From Chryseobacterium sp. R2A-55 (GTDB lineage: Bacteria > Bacteroidota > Bacteroidia > Flavobacteriales > Weeksellaceae): a stretch of 64,000 nucleotides of DNA. The notes beneath the pieces were generated by a model. It made no database searches, had not been told where the DNA came from, and worked only from the letters and a program-made list of their open reading frames with translations. The position numbers and the translations under genes were made by a program. Positions within the stretch are counted from its first letter, which is position 1. Every line of letters begins with the position of its first letter. The stretch is from the NCBI RefSeq assembly GCF_021401085.1, contig NZ_JACBFP010000004.1, forward strand, positions 62,001 to 126,000, written 5' to 3'. Shown here piece after piece: positions 8,840 to 16,546 of the stretch.

Positions 8840-10363
8840 ATGAGAGACAAATTCATTCGATGGGGAATTGTGATTTTGGTTTTGGTTTGGGCCACATCAC
8901 TGCTAATCAAGGCTCATTATTGGATCCCGATTCTGCTAACCTGCATTTACCTGGTAGGTTTATATAATACCTTTCAAAGCAAACACGCTATTCTCAGGAA
9001 TTTCCCGGTTTTGGGTTATTTTAGATATTTTTTTGAAAGCATTTCACCGGAAATGCAGCAATATTTTATTGAAAGAGAAACCGATGGCAAGCCTTTTCCA
9101 AGAAGTCAGCGTTCCGCCGCATATCGCCGTGCTAAAAATTTGAGCGATACAGTGCCTTTTGGAACGCAACTCGATATCAATAACCGTACTTACGAGGGGA
9201 TCAAACATTCCATCTATGCAAAATCGCCCAATGAGGAATTGCCCAGAATCGTTGTGGGAGGAGAACAGTGTACTCAGAAATATAGCGCATCCATTTTCAA
9301 TATTTCGGCGATGAGTTTTGGTTCGTTAAGCGACCGTGCGCAAATCGCATTGAACAGAGGAGCAAAAAAGGGTAAATTCTACCACAATACGGGTGAAGGA
9401 GGGATTTCGCCTTACCATCAGGAAGGTGGGGATTTGTGTTGGCAGATTGGAACCGGATATTTCGGTTGTCGAGATGAAGAAGGGAAATTCTCCCCAGAAA
9501 TCTTCAAACAAAAAGTGGAAGCTGTTCCCGCTGTAAAAATGATCGAAATCAAACTTTCGCAAGGTGCTAAACCTGGCCACGGTGGAGTGTTGCCTGGTTC
9601 CAAAAACACCCCGGAAATTGCAGCGATCCGCCACGTGCAACCAGGGGTTACCATTATTTCGCCGCCGTCACATTCAGCTTTTTCAGATGCGGCAGGTTTG
9701 CTTCATTTCGTGCAGCAGCTTCGTGAACTGTCAGGAGGGAAGCCAATCGGATTCAAAATGTGCATTGGTGACACCAAAGAATTTGAAGATATCTGCGTTC
9801 AAATGAACGTGCTGAAAATTTATCCGGATTTCATCACCATTGACGGAGCAGAAGGTGGAACGGGTGCAGCACCGCCGGAATTTTCAGACGGAGTGGGAAT
9901 GCCGCTTGAGCCGGCATTGATCTTTGTTAACAGGACTTTGACCAATTTTAATTTGAGGGATAAAATGAGGGTAGTGGCGAGTGGTAAAGTTTTGACCTCG
10001 CTGGATATTCTTCGCGCATTGGCAATGGGGGCGGATATGTGTAACAATGCGAGAGGATTTATGTTTGCACTGGGCTGTATTCAGGCGTTGAGATGTAACA
10101 CAAATACTTGCCCAACAGGAGTTGCAACCCAAGACAAAATGCTCATAAAAGGACTTGATATCACTGATAAGAGTGAAAGGGTTTACCATTTCCACAAAAA
10201 TACGCTGCATACCTGCAACGAATTAATCGCAGCTGCCGGACGAAGTTCTTATGAGGAAGTGGATGCGAGTATGTTTATGCGGGGTGATGAGTTTGAACAT
10301 TTGGCAGATTTATATTTCCCCGATATTTTGAGCAATGTGCGAAATCCTGCGAATAAATATTAA
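8840..10363 (+). CDS. FMN-binding glutamate synthase family protein, membrane-anchored
   Basis: This 507-residue protein corresponds to the central FMN/Fe-S part of glutamate synthase. It has an N-terminal hydrophobic segment (WGIVILVLVWATSLLI), then MSFGSLS, GEGGISPYH, KPGHGGVLPGSK, and ITIDGAEGGTGAAP for FMN and substrate. The three cysteines in CIQALRCNTNTC (C-x5-C-x4-C) bind the 3Fe-4S cluster. It lacks the glutaminase domain, so it is not a complete GOGAT; the physiological substrate of this stand-alone family is unsettled. The frame stays open upstream to 8669, but that stretch is very AT-rich, and ATG 8840 (MRDKFIRWG) fits the family. Confidence 0.87.
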   Translation: MRDKFIRWGIVILVLVWATSLLIKAHYWIPILLTCIYLVGLYNTFQSKHAILRNFPVLGYFRYFFESISPEMQQYFIERETDGKPFPRSQRSAAYRRAKNLSDTVPFGTQLDINNRTYEGIKHSIYAKSPNEELPRIVVGGEQCTQKYSASIFNISAMSFGSLSDRAQIALNRGAKKGKFYHNTGEGGISPYHQEGGDLCWQIGTGYFGCRDEEGKFSPEIFKQKVEAVPAVKMIEIKLSQGAKPGHGGVLPGSKNTPEIAAIRHVQPGVTIISPPSHSAFSDAAGLLHFVQQLRELSGGKPIGFKMCIGDTKEFEDICVQMNVLKIYPDFITIDGAEGGTGAAPPEFSDGVGMPLEPALIFVNRTLTNFNLRDKMRVVASGKVLTSLDILRALAMGADMCNNARGFMFALGCIQALRCNTNTCPTGVATQDKMLIKGLDITDKSERVYHFHKNTLHTCNELIAAAGRSSYEEVDASMFMRGDEFEHLADLYFPDILSNVRNPANKY

Positions 10364-10550
10364 GACTTAAATTCATGCACCCTAGCTGAAATATAAGATG
10401 ATACGAATTGATCCTTTATTTTGGAGGTATGCTGGAAAGACTTCATTGAAAAAAAATCATTTTCAACTTTCGCTATGAGCATTTTAAGCCCGAATCTGAA
10501 AGCAAGATGTGAATTGGTTTGCATTCAATCCAGTAGTAAGTAAGACAAAA

Positions 10551-10582
10551 AAAGAACAGCTTCAAACGAAGCTGTTCTCTTT
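10551..10582. terminator. Bidirectional terminator
   Basis: AGAACAGCTTC at 10553-10563 pairs perfectly with GAAGCTGTTCT at 10568-10578 around AAAC. There are seven T after the stem on the minus strand and CTTTTATT on the plus strand. It separates the convergent genes. Confidence 0.85.
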
Positions 10583-10600
10583 TATTATTAGACCATCCTG

Positions 10601-13078
10601 CTATTTTTTGATGACCTTGTTGGTAAATACTTTGCCGTTTACAGTGGCTTTCACCAAATAAACGCCTGGAGCTAATCTGGACATGTCGATTTGTGAATTC
10701 ATATCTTTAGGAGTGATCGCCATCACTTTTTGTCCCACAATATTGATCACTTCCAGAGATTCCACTTTTCCTTTAGAAGCAATGTTCAAAATTCCAGTCG
10801 TTGGATTTGGATAGAAACTGAAATTACCTACCATGTTTTCATCCACTGCCATCACTGCGCAGCTAACAGTTGCTTGCCATCCTGCATAATTTAAACTGCT
10901 GTCTGAGCGGAATCTAACTGTCAGTTTGCCGGAGGCGTCAGTTGCGGTAAATGAATCACCCACTGAAAGTAAGCTCGAAGGAACAGAAGGAGGGAATCCA
11001 GTTCTTCCGCATTTCACTGCAGCCAATACTGGAGATGCAACGGATGGTCCGTCATAGATGCTTAGATAGTCCCAGCAACCACCTGTCGTTCCTGATCCAG
11101 TGGAGCTTTCGATTTCAACTTGGGTAAAGGTGATTTTCACTTTTTCACCAGCGTTTTGCGGCTGAATGACTGTGGTTATATCTTCACTGTTGCCGTAATT
11201 GCCAGTTGGTCCTCCTGAATCTGTGAAATTATCTCCACAGGTAACAGGTGGTGTAGGAGGCGGAAGTGGAAGGCTATTGGTGATGGTGAACATCGTAAGT
11301 TCATTTGGAGTAGTTGGTCCAATCAACGTCGCAGCGCCCGTGGTGAGGTTCACTTCATAAATGCCGCTGTCATCGGAAGCTGAATTAAGACATCCTGCCA
11401 TATACAGTTTGTTGTTGTCTGTATTGAAATCAGCATCCTGCGCATACATGATATCAATTCCTAAAGGACCGATTTCTGTCGCTGCACCGGTGCCCAAATC
11501 AACGGAATACAGTTTGTCAGTGGTGATGTCGGCACTATAAGCCAAACCATTATTGTCAATTTCCAACCAGATTGGAGTTTGCATATTGGTCATAGATCCT
11601 ACAAGTGTTGCGGCACCGGTAGTGAGGTTCACTGTGTAAAGTTTTCCTGCGGTACCGCTTGTGCTAGTCGCATACATAGTGTTGTTGGCACGGTTCCACG
11701 ATAAGCCGCTCGCAGTATCAGCGGTTGGCATATTTACCAGCGATCCAACATTTTTGACGGTACCATCGGCATACATTTTCACCAACATTTTTGTATCATT
11801 ATCTAATCCGTATAAATTACCATCACCTGCCAAATCGTCTGCATAAATTTTCTTACCAACAGGTGCAATAGTGGTCAAAGTATATGGTGGAGTAAGCGGC
11901 ATGGTTCCAAATACTGCCGGTGAAGGATAAACTTTTAATACAAAAGCTTTGTCCAATGGAGGAGGTTCCACAGCATCTGCGATAGAGTACATGGTAAATT
12001 CGGCATTTAGTGAAGTGGTATCTCCAACCAATGTTGCAGCTCCGGTGGTAGTGTTTACTTTGTAAATTCCACCGACTCCTGCTCCTACATATGCTGCCAT
12101 ATACAGTTCATTGGTGTCTCTGTTGAAATCCGCTTCCTGCGCGAAATTAAGGTTGACTCCCAGCGGTCCTACCAAGGTTGCGGCACCAGTTGTTAAATTA
12201 ACTTTGTATAAGTTGTCATCTGCGATGTCGGCTATAAAAGCGTTCCCTGTATTGTCTATTTCCAGCCAAATTGGGAGCGCACCGGTTGCAAGTCCAGTTA
12301 TGGTGGCCGCTGCGGTTGCGGCTCCAGTCATTAGATTAACGGTGTACAAAGAATTTCCGGCCATCAAATACATCTTGCCAGTGGCGGCATTCCACGATAA
12401 TCCGGTAGTGGTATCGGCAGTAGGAACAGCTGCTCCCAAGTTTCCAATCGTCACTACACTTCCTGTAGGGGTAATTCTTACCAAAGTCCTCGCTGTGTTA
12501 TCTATGCCATAAAGTTTTCCATCACCGGCAATATCGTCACAGTAAATAGTATTGGTAATGGTAGAAACATTGGTGATCGAAAACGGTGGAACAAGCGGCA
12601 AAGTACCGAACTGGTTAGTCGTTCTGGCATTCTTTACAAATGCTTTGTTAAAAAGCAATTCCGAACTTCCGTCTTTCTTCACATTCTGAAGTTCGTAGAT
12701 TCTAAGCAGTCGCAACTCGTCATAAGTAAACTTGTCATCCGGAAAGGGCAGTACTGAAGGCGGTAATGCGCTAATCCTGTCTAGAATGTGCTGAACCTTA
12801 CTTTTCGGAATCCTGTTTTTTAACTCCTGTTCCGTAATTCCATAAGGATTAGTTTTTTCTTCCTGCTGCTGAATCCGGTAATTCGCGAGCAATGCATACT
12901 CCTCCTTTGACAGCTGGTCAAGTGGAATAGCTGCTGCTGGATTCTTTGCTCCAAGCGTCCGAAGTTTTTCCTGAATGGGCTTGATTTGAGCTTCCGTGAT
13001 CCGGTTTTGCTGCGAATAAACCATCGCAGAAAGAAGGAGCGCAGTTGCGACTCCTGCCTTGAGATAGAATTTTTTCAT
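10601..13078 (-). CDS. T9SS-exported protein with duplicated propeller repeat, CUB domain and sorting domain
   Basis: This is an 825-residue surface or secreted protein. Its parts are a signal peptide (MKKFYLKAGVATALLLSAMV), a charged helical region to about residue 143, and two tandem copies of a roughly 230-residue unit (about 144-375 and 376-608). A CUB domain (about 612-740, with CWDYLSIYDGP and four Cys) and a type A T9SS sorting domain (YPNPTTGILNI at about 756, ending TNKVIKK) complete it. The units contain recurring LYTVNLTTGAAT strands like those in DUF4394-type beta-propellers. ATG 13078 is chosen over the earlier in-frame ATG at 13144 because it starts the signal peptide and lies just after a -7 box. 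CUB domains usually bind protein or glycan partners, so an adhesin role is possible. Confidence 0.88.
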   Translation of the reverse strand: MKKFYLKAGVATALLLSAMVYSQQNRITEAQIKPIQEKLRTLGAKNPAAAIPLDQLSKEEYALLANYRIQQQEEKTNPYGITEQELKNRIPKSKVQHILDRISALPPSVLPFPDDKFTYDELRLLRIYELQNVKKDGSSELLFNKAFVKNARTTNQFGTLPLVPPFSITNVSTITNTIYCDDIAGDGKLYGIDNTARTLVRITPTGSVVTIGNLGAAVPTADTTTGLSWNAATGKMYLMAGNSLYTVNLMTGAATAAATITGLATGALPIWLEIDNTGNAFIADIADDNLYKVNLTTGAATLVGPLGVNLNFAQEADFNRDTNELYMAAYVGAGVGGIYKVNTTTGAATLVGDTTSLNAEFTMYSIADAVEPPPLDKAFVLKVYPSPAVFGTMPLTPPYTLTTIAPVGKKIYADDLAGDGNLYGLDNDTKMLVKMYADGTVKNVGSLVNMPTADTASGLSWNRANNTMYATSTSGTAGKLYTVNLTTGAATLVGSMTNMQTPIWLEIDNNGLAYSADITTDKLYSVDLGTGAATEIGPLGIDIMYAQDADFNTDNNKLYMAGCLNSASDDSGIYEVNLTTGAATLIGPTTPNELTMFTITNSLPLPPPTPPVTCGDNFTDSGGPTGNYGNSEDITTVIQPQNAGEKVKITFTQVEIESSTGSGTTGGCWDYLSIYDGPSVASPVLAAVKCGRTGFPPSVPSSLLSVGDSFTATDASGKLTVRFRSDSSLNYAGWQATVSCAVMAVDENMVGNFSFYPNPTTGILNIASKGKVESLEVINIVGQKVMAITPKDMNSQIDMSRLAPGVYLVKATVNGKVFTNKVIKK
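11260..11953 (-). repeat. Second copy of intragenic 230-residue tandem repeat
   Basis: This codes for the unit starting KAFVLKVYPSPAVFGTMPL. It aligns with the preceding unit through PLTPPYTL, ADDLAGDGNLYGLDN, ADTASGLSWN, PIWLEIDN and LTTGAATLIG. The end point is approximate. Confidence 0.75.
11954..12649 (-). repeat. First copy of intragenic 230-residue tandem repeat
   Basis: This codes for the unit starting KAFVKNARTTNQFGTLPL. The shared landmarks with the second copy are PLVPPFSI, CDDIAGDGKLYGIDN, ADTTTGLSWN, PIWLEIDN and TTTGAATLVG. Protein similarity is clear while the DNA has diverged, so the duplication is not recent. Confidence 0.75.
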
Positions 13079-13102
13079 ATTAATATTGTTTTGATGGTTT
13101 TC

Positions 13103-13110
13103 CAAATTTA
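13103..13110 (-). promoter_or_regulatory. -7 box TAAATTTG for the T9SS/CUB gene
   Basis: An exact TAnnTTTG on the minus strand lies 24 nt before ATG 13078. It sits downstream of the alternative ATG at 13144, supporting the shorter start. Confidence 0.5.
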
Positions 13111-13194
13111 CAAAAAAAATTGAAAAATGATACTTTAAGTACAAAAATTTAATATAAAAATTAGTTTATTTAGTATGGGTATTTATTTAAGGTG

Positions 13195-13202
13195 TAAATT
13201 TG
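13195..13202 (+). promoter_or_regulatory. -7 box TAAATTTG for the two-helix membrane protein gene
   Basis: An exact TAnnTTTG lies upstream of the gene at 13268. A transcription start near 13209 would give a leader of about 60 nt. No -33 TTG is evident. Confidence 0.4.
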
Positions 13203-13267
13203 ATAATGAGAATATTTGAATGCTTGCAGTTTTTGAGGTAAATTTATATCTTCAAAGAACCTATCCC

Positions 13268-13807
13268 ATGAAAATTGAACAGACTGTTTTAGACCAAATC
13301 CGCTCCAGACCAAGGTTTCAAATCTCCACCCAGCTCAGCCGCGAAGAATATACCGATGGTCTGAAGAAATTTTTGGCCGAACATTCGCACGAGTTTTCAG
13401 GGAATATCAATCGGGAAGTCGCTATATTCACAGTAAAGACTACTCATAATGAGTATTGGAAACCTAATCTCGCATTGAGAACGGAAACCGATTTGTTGGA
13501 ACGGAGAATGATTGTTCGCGGTGTTTTCGGACCGAGTTCAGCGGTGTGGACTTTCTTTATGTTCCTTTATTTTGTGTTCGGCATTTTGTGGATGGTCTTC
13601 ATGACTATTTGGTTTGTGGAAAAGCAAATCAAGAGTGCTGACTTTCCTTGGGCGCTTTCGCTGTCATTCCTGATGTTATTCGGTGTTCTGGCGACTTATC
13701 TGCTATCCATAATTGGTCAAATCAAAGCCAGAGCAGAGATGAACAAATTGCGCCATTTTGCAGAGGAGTCCATTTTGAGTATTGCCGGCGCTGCAGATCA
13801 GCTTTAA
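13268..13807 (+). CDS. Hypothetical two-helix membrane protein
   Basis: This protein of 179 residues has no family I can name. A cytoplasmic N-terminal domain of about 90 residues (MKIEQTVLDQIRSRPRFQI) is followed by two membrane helices (FFMFLYFVFGILWMVFMTIWF and LSLSFLMLFGVLATYLLSII). A short charged tail ends it. The frame is open from 13220, but ATG 13268 starts the better-behaved sequence. Its stop overlaps that of the convergent L,D-transpeptidase gene by 4 bp. Confidence 0.72.
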   Translation: MKIEQTVLDQIRSRPRFQISTQLSREEYTDGLKKFLAEHSHEFSGNINREVAIFTVKTTHNEYWKPNLALRTETDLLERRMIVRGVFGPSSAVWTFFMFLYFVFGILWMVFMTIWFVEKQIKSADFPWALSLSFLMLFGVLATYLLSIIGQIKARAEMNKLRHFAEESILSIAGAADQL

Positions 13808-14766
13808 TTCTGAATGTTTATTCCTTCGCCTAAAGCCAGTTCTCTTTCCTTTTGGGCTTCAAGAATCTTACTGAGATAGGACTCAATGATTTTGTCAAGT
13901 TCTCCGGCGGAAATATCATTGGAATGGGCATCTTCAATCAGTTTTTTCCAGGGCTTCTTCCCTCCCCAATCGTAATCTCCATAGACGATGACCGGTGTTC
14001 CATTGGCTTTCACAGTTCCTCCGCCTTTGTTCAGGATCCAGGTGTCCACCCAATTGTAGAGATATTTTGCATCATCCATCAGTAACCTTAAACAGGAGTG
14101 AGACGCAGGAAATCCCGGCAAATCATATTGGTGCCATCCGATTCCAAGCGTATTGTGAACATTCACATTGTAAGGCAGTTTCCAATCGCTGTCAACGGTG
14201 GAGATGGCAAGTTCTTTCTTCCAGTTGGCAAACATGAGTCCGCGATAGGTTTGTGCCGATTTTTTGCCCATGCTGGTTGGACCCCATTTGAGGAGTTTTC
14301 CGTTTTCGTAAATTGAGTAGGCCTGAATGGGATAAGAAAATATTACGATTTTTTTTACCTCTTTCAATTTCTCCACCTTGAAAGGGAACGGCGAATAAGC
14401 CATTAAGGATTTGTCCATTTTATCGGGAACGGCAAGTGTATCTGCTCTCCATTTGTTTTTGGAATCCAGGCGATTTATGGCTAAAATTATGTAGCGCTCT
14501 TCTTCAGGGAATTCCTTGTTGAACTTTGCCATCGCGGCATCTTTATTTTTTGCGGGAAAAATGAAGGGTGTGAAAGTTACCTTCGACTTATTGAGAGAGT
14601 CCAGCCGGATCGAGTCGGTTTTGGCTTTCGCTAGCGAATCGGCATTATTCTGAACGCGTAAATCTGACACGGGAGGTTGCCCTTTTTCGCATTGAATGAA
14701 AGCAAATAAAATAAAAAGGCAAATCAGTAAAAAAATGAGATCTTTCGTTTTGAAAATCGCGTGCAT
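13804..14766 (-). CDS. L,D-transpeptidase (YkuD) lipoprotein
   Basis: This 320-residue envelope enzyme should form 3-3 cross-links in peptidoglycan or attach proteins to it. A lipoprotein signal (LICLFILFAFIQC, Cys26) is followed by a linker rich in Ala/Asp/Lys, then the YkuD domain at about residues 138-260. The catalytic motif is ASHSCLRL, with His223 and Cys225; Ser224 replaces the usual Gly of SHGC. NVHNTLGIGWHQYDLPGFP precedes it as in the family. The gene converges on the membrane-protein gene with a 4-bp overlap. Confidence 0.87.
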   Translation of the reverse strand: MHAIFKTKDLIFLLICLFILFAFIQCEKGQPPVSDLRVQNNADSLAKAKTDSIRLDSLNKSKVTFTPFIFPAKNKDAAMAKFNKEFPEEERYIILAINRLDSKNKWRADTLAVPDKMDKSLMAYSPFPFKVEKLKEVKKIVIFSYPIQAYSIYENGKLLKWGPTSMGKKSAQTYRGLMFANWKKELAISTVDSDWKLPYNVNVHNTLGIGWHQYDLPGFPASHSCLRLLMDDAKYLYNWVDTWILNKGGGTVKANGTPVIVYGDYDWGGKKPWKKLIEDAHSNDISAGELDKIIESYLSKILEAQKERELALGEGINIQN

Positions 14767-15001
14767 AGTTTATTCTTTGGCTAAAAATTACAATAATAAT
14801 ACCATAAGTCAAGGATTTTGTTCGATCTTAGCCAAAATGGGAATACCAGTGAGACTCCGAAAGTCCTTAAATAAAAGCCTTAAATGTTTTTGGGGTAACG
14901 TCTTTATGGCAATGGTGTTTGCGCCTTTTCAAATTCATCCAGATGTACTTTATTCTTAAAAAAAGGTGGAAAAATTCGCACATTATCTGTTTACAGAAAC
15001 C

Positions 15002-16408
15002 CTATTTTCTGTATAGTTCCAAATATTTCTCCGCTGATTTTTCCCAAGAGAAATCATAATCCATATTCGAATGGACCAATGAATCCATCAAATTTTTGTC
15101 ATGGAAAATATGCATTGCCCGATGAATCGCATGAACCGCATCTTCGGCAGTGGCGGCACCGAAATTGATTCCGCTCCCGCCAGTAGAGATATCTTCCACC
15201 GTATCTCTCAATCCACCCGTGAACCGAACAATCGGCACGGTTCCATAACGCATCGCATACATTTGATTCAGTCCGCATGGTTCCACCCGCGATGGCATTA
15301 GGAGAAAATCTGAAGCGGCATAGATTTTGTGAGAAAGAAACTCCTTGTAACCTAAGTCCAGCGCGAAATTGGAATAACTATATTTCAGTTCCTTCAGTTC
15401 GTGTTCAACCTGTTTGTCGCCAGACCCCAAAACCATAATGTTTAAACCGCCATAGGTTTGTTGAATGCTTTTCCACACAATATCCGGAAGCAGATCGGCT
15501 CCTTTTTCAACGGCAAATCTTCCGATGAAGCTCACCAAAGGCAGGTCGGGATTTAATCCATATTGACCACATAATTCTTTTTTGTTACGCCATTTTCCTT
15601 CATCGGCGTTTTGACGGGTGTAATTAAAGTCTAAAAATGCGTCAGTTTTTGGGTTCCAAACTTCGGTATCGATTCCGTTGATGATTCCGTATGCTTTAGC
15701 ATGTTCCTGTTGAACCAGTATTTCCAACCCCCTCAAACTATGGAAAAGTTCATCCAGATAGCCTTCCGAAACCGCATTGAAAGCGTGGCAGCATTTCAAC
15801 ATTGCCGCAAGTGGATTTATCTGGCCATCCCAATCCAGCAGACCTGCTTTGTCCCCACGGAACCAGGGAAAATACTCCGCCATTTCCCACCGCATCTGTC
15901 CCTGATATTCACCATTGTGAATCGTTCCAATGGTTTTCACGCCTTTCAGGAAGCCAAACTCCGGACAGTTTTCGACCATGAACGGTACCAATCCAGTGTG
16001 GTAATCGTGGCAATGGAGCACATCCGGACGAATCTTCATCGCAGTGAGCCAGTGAAGCACTCCGTGTTGAAATGCGAGAAATTGTTGGCTTTCATCCCAA
16101 TATCCATACGGATTATCCCGATCCAAGAGTCCGGCAATTTTCACCAGATACAAATCAAACCCCAAGATTTTTGCCCTTTCCTTCATCACCGTGACTTCAA
16201 ACATATGGAAACTCTGGTGAATCCAACCATTGAAAACCACCTGAAATTCGTGGTCATGCACGAACGGCTTATTGTACCACGGCATGATGACACTTGCTTC
16301 CACCCCTTCAATTTGGTTGAGATATTTCGGTAAAGCTCCCACTACATCGGCAAGTCCGCCCACTTTGGCAACCGGATAACATTCCATAGAGAGGTTGAAA
16401 ATTTTCAT
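15002..16408 (-). CDS. glgA: Glycogen synthase (ADP-glucose type)
   Basis: This GT5 enzyme of 468 residues extends glycogen from ADP-glucose. The N-terminal KVGGLADVVGALPK (KxGG) binds the ADP-glucose phosphates. HCHDYHTG is at about 132, GIINGIDTEVWNP is in the middle, and the C-terminal EPCGLNQMYAMRYGTVPIVR carries the catalytic Glu. It starts MKIFNLSMECYPVAK without a signal. It lies 138 bp downstream of glgB on the same strand, so the two probably form one transcript. glgC, the enzyme that makes its substrate, is about 21 kb away on the other strand. Confidence 0.96.
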   Translation of the reverse strand: MKIFNLSMECYPVAKVGGLADVVGALPKYLNQIEGVEASVIMPWYNKPFVHDHEFQVVFNGWIHQSFHMFEVTVMKERAKILGFDLYLVKIAGLLDRDNPYGYWDESQQFLAFQHGVLHWLTAMKIRPDVLHCHDYHTGLVPFMVENCPEFGFLKGVKTIGTIHNGEYQGQMRWEMAEYFPWFRGDKAGLLDWDGQINPLAAMLKCCHAFNAVSEGYLDELFHSLRGLEILVQQEHAKAYGIINGIDTEVWNPKTDAFLDFNYTRQNADEGKWRNKKELCGQYGLNPDLPLVSFIGRFAVEKGADLLPDIVWKSIQQTYGGLNIMVLGSGDKQVEHELKELKYSYSNFALDLGYKEFLSHKIYAASDFLLMPSRVEPCGLNQMYAMRYGTVPIVRFTGGLRDTVEDISTGGSGINFGAATAEDAVHAIHRAMHIFHDKNLMDSLVHSNMDYDFSWEKSAEKYLELYRK

Positions 16409-16546
16409 AGTTTTATCTATTTTGTGCGACGCCTGCTAGCCGGCAGACAGGGAAGACCGAATTCGGCGAGTTCAAGATTTTGTACAGGTTTCAACTTGTA
16501 CGGGATATTTTTATTTTGGAGTTATTTATTTCGGAGTCCTTTTATT

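Noticed and set aside
14837-14959. 40-codon frame (MGIPVRLRKSLNKSL) between the L,D-transpeptidase and glgA genes
   Set aside because: No membrane or domain pattern, no promoter, and it lies in the upstream region of a divergent gene; chance frame more likely.
16430-16451. Short inverted repeat CCTGCTAGC-CGGCAG near the glgA start
   Set aside because: Short and imperfect; could be a REP fragment but no second copy was noticed in the window.
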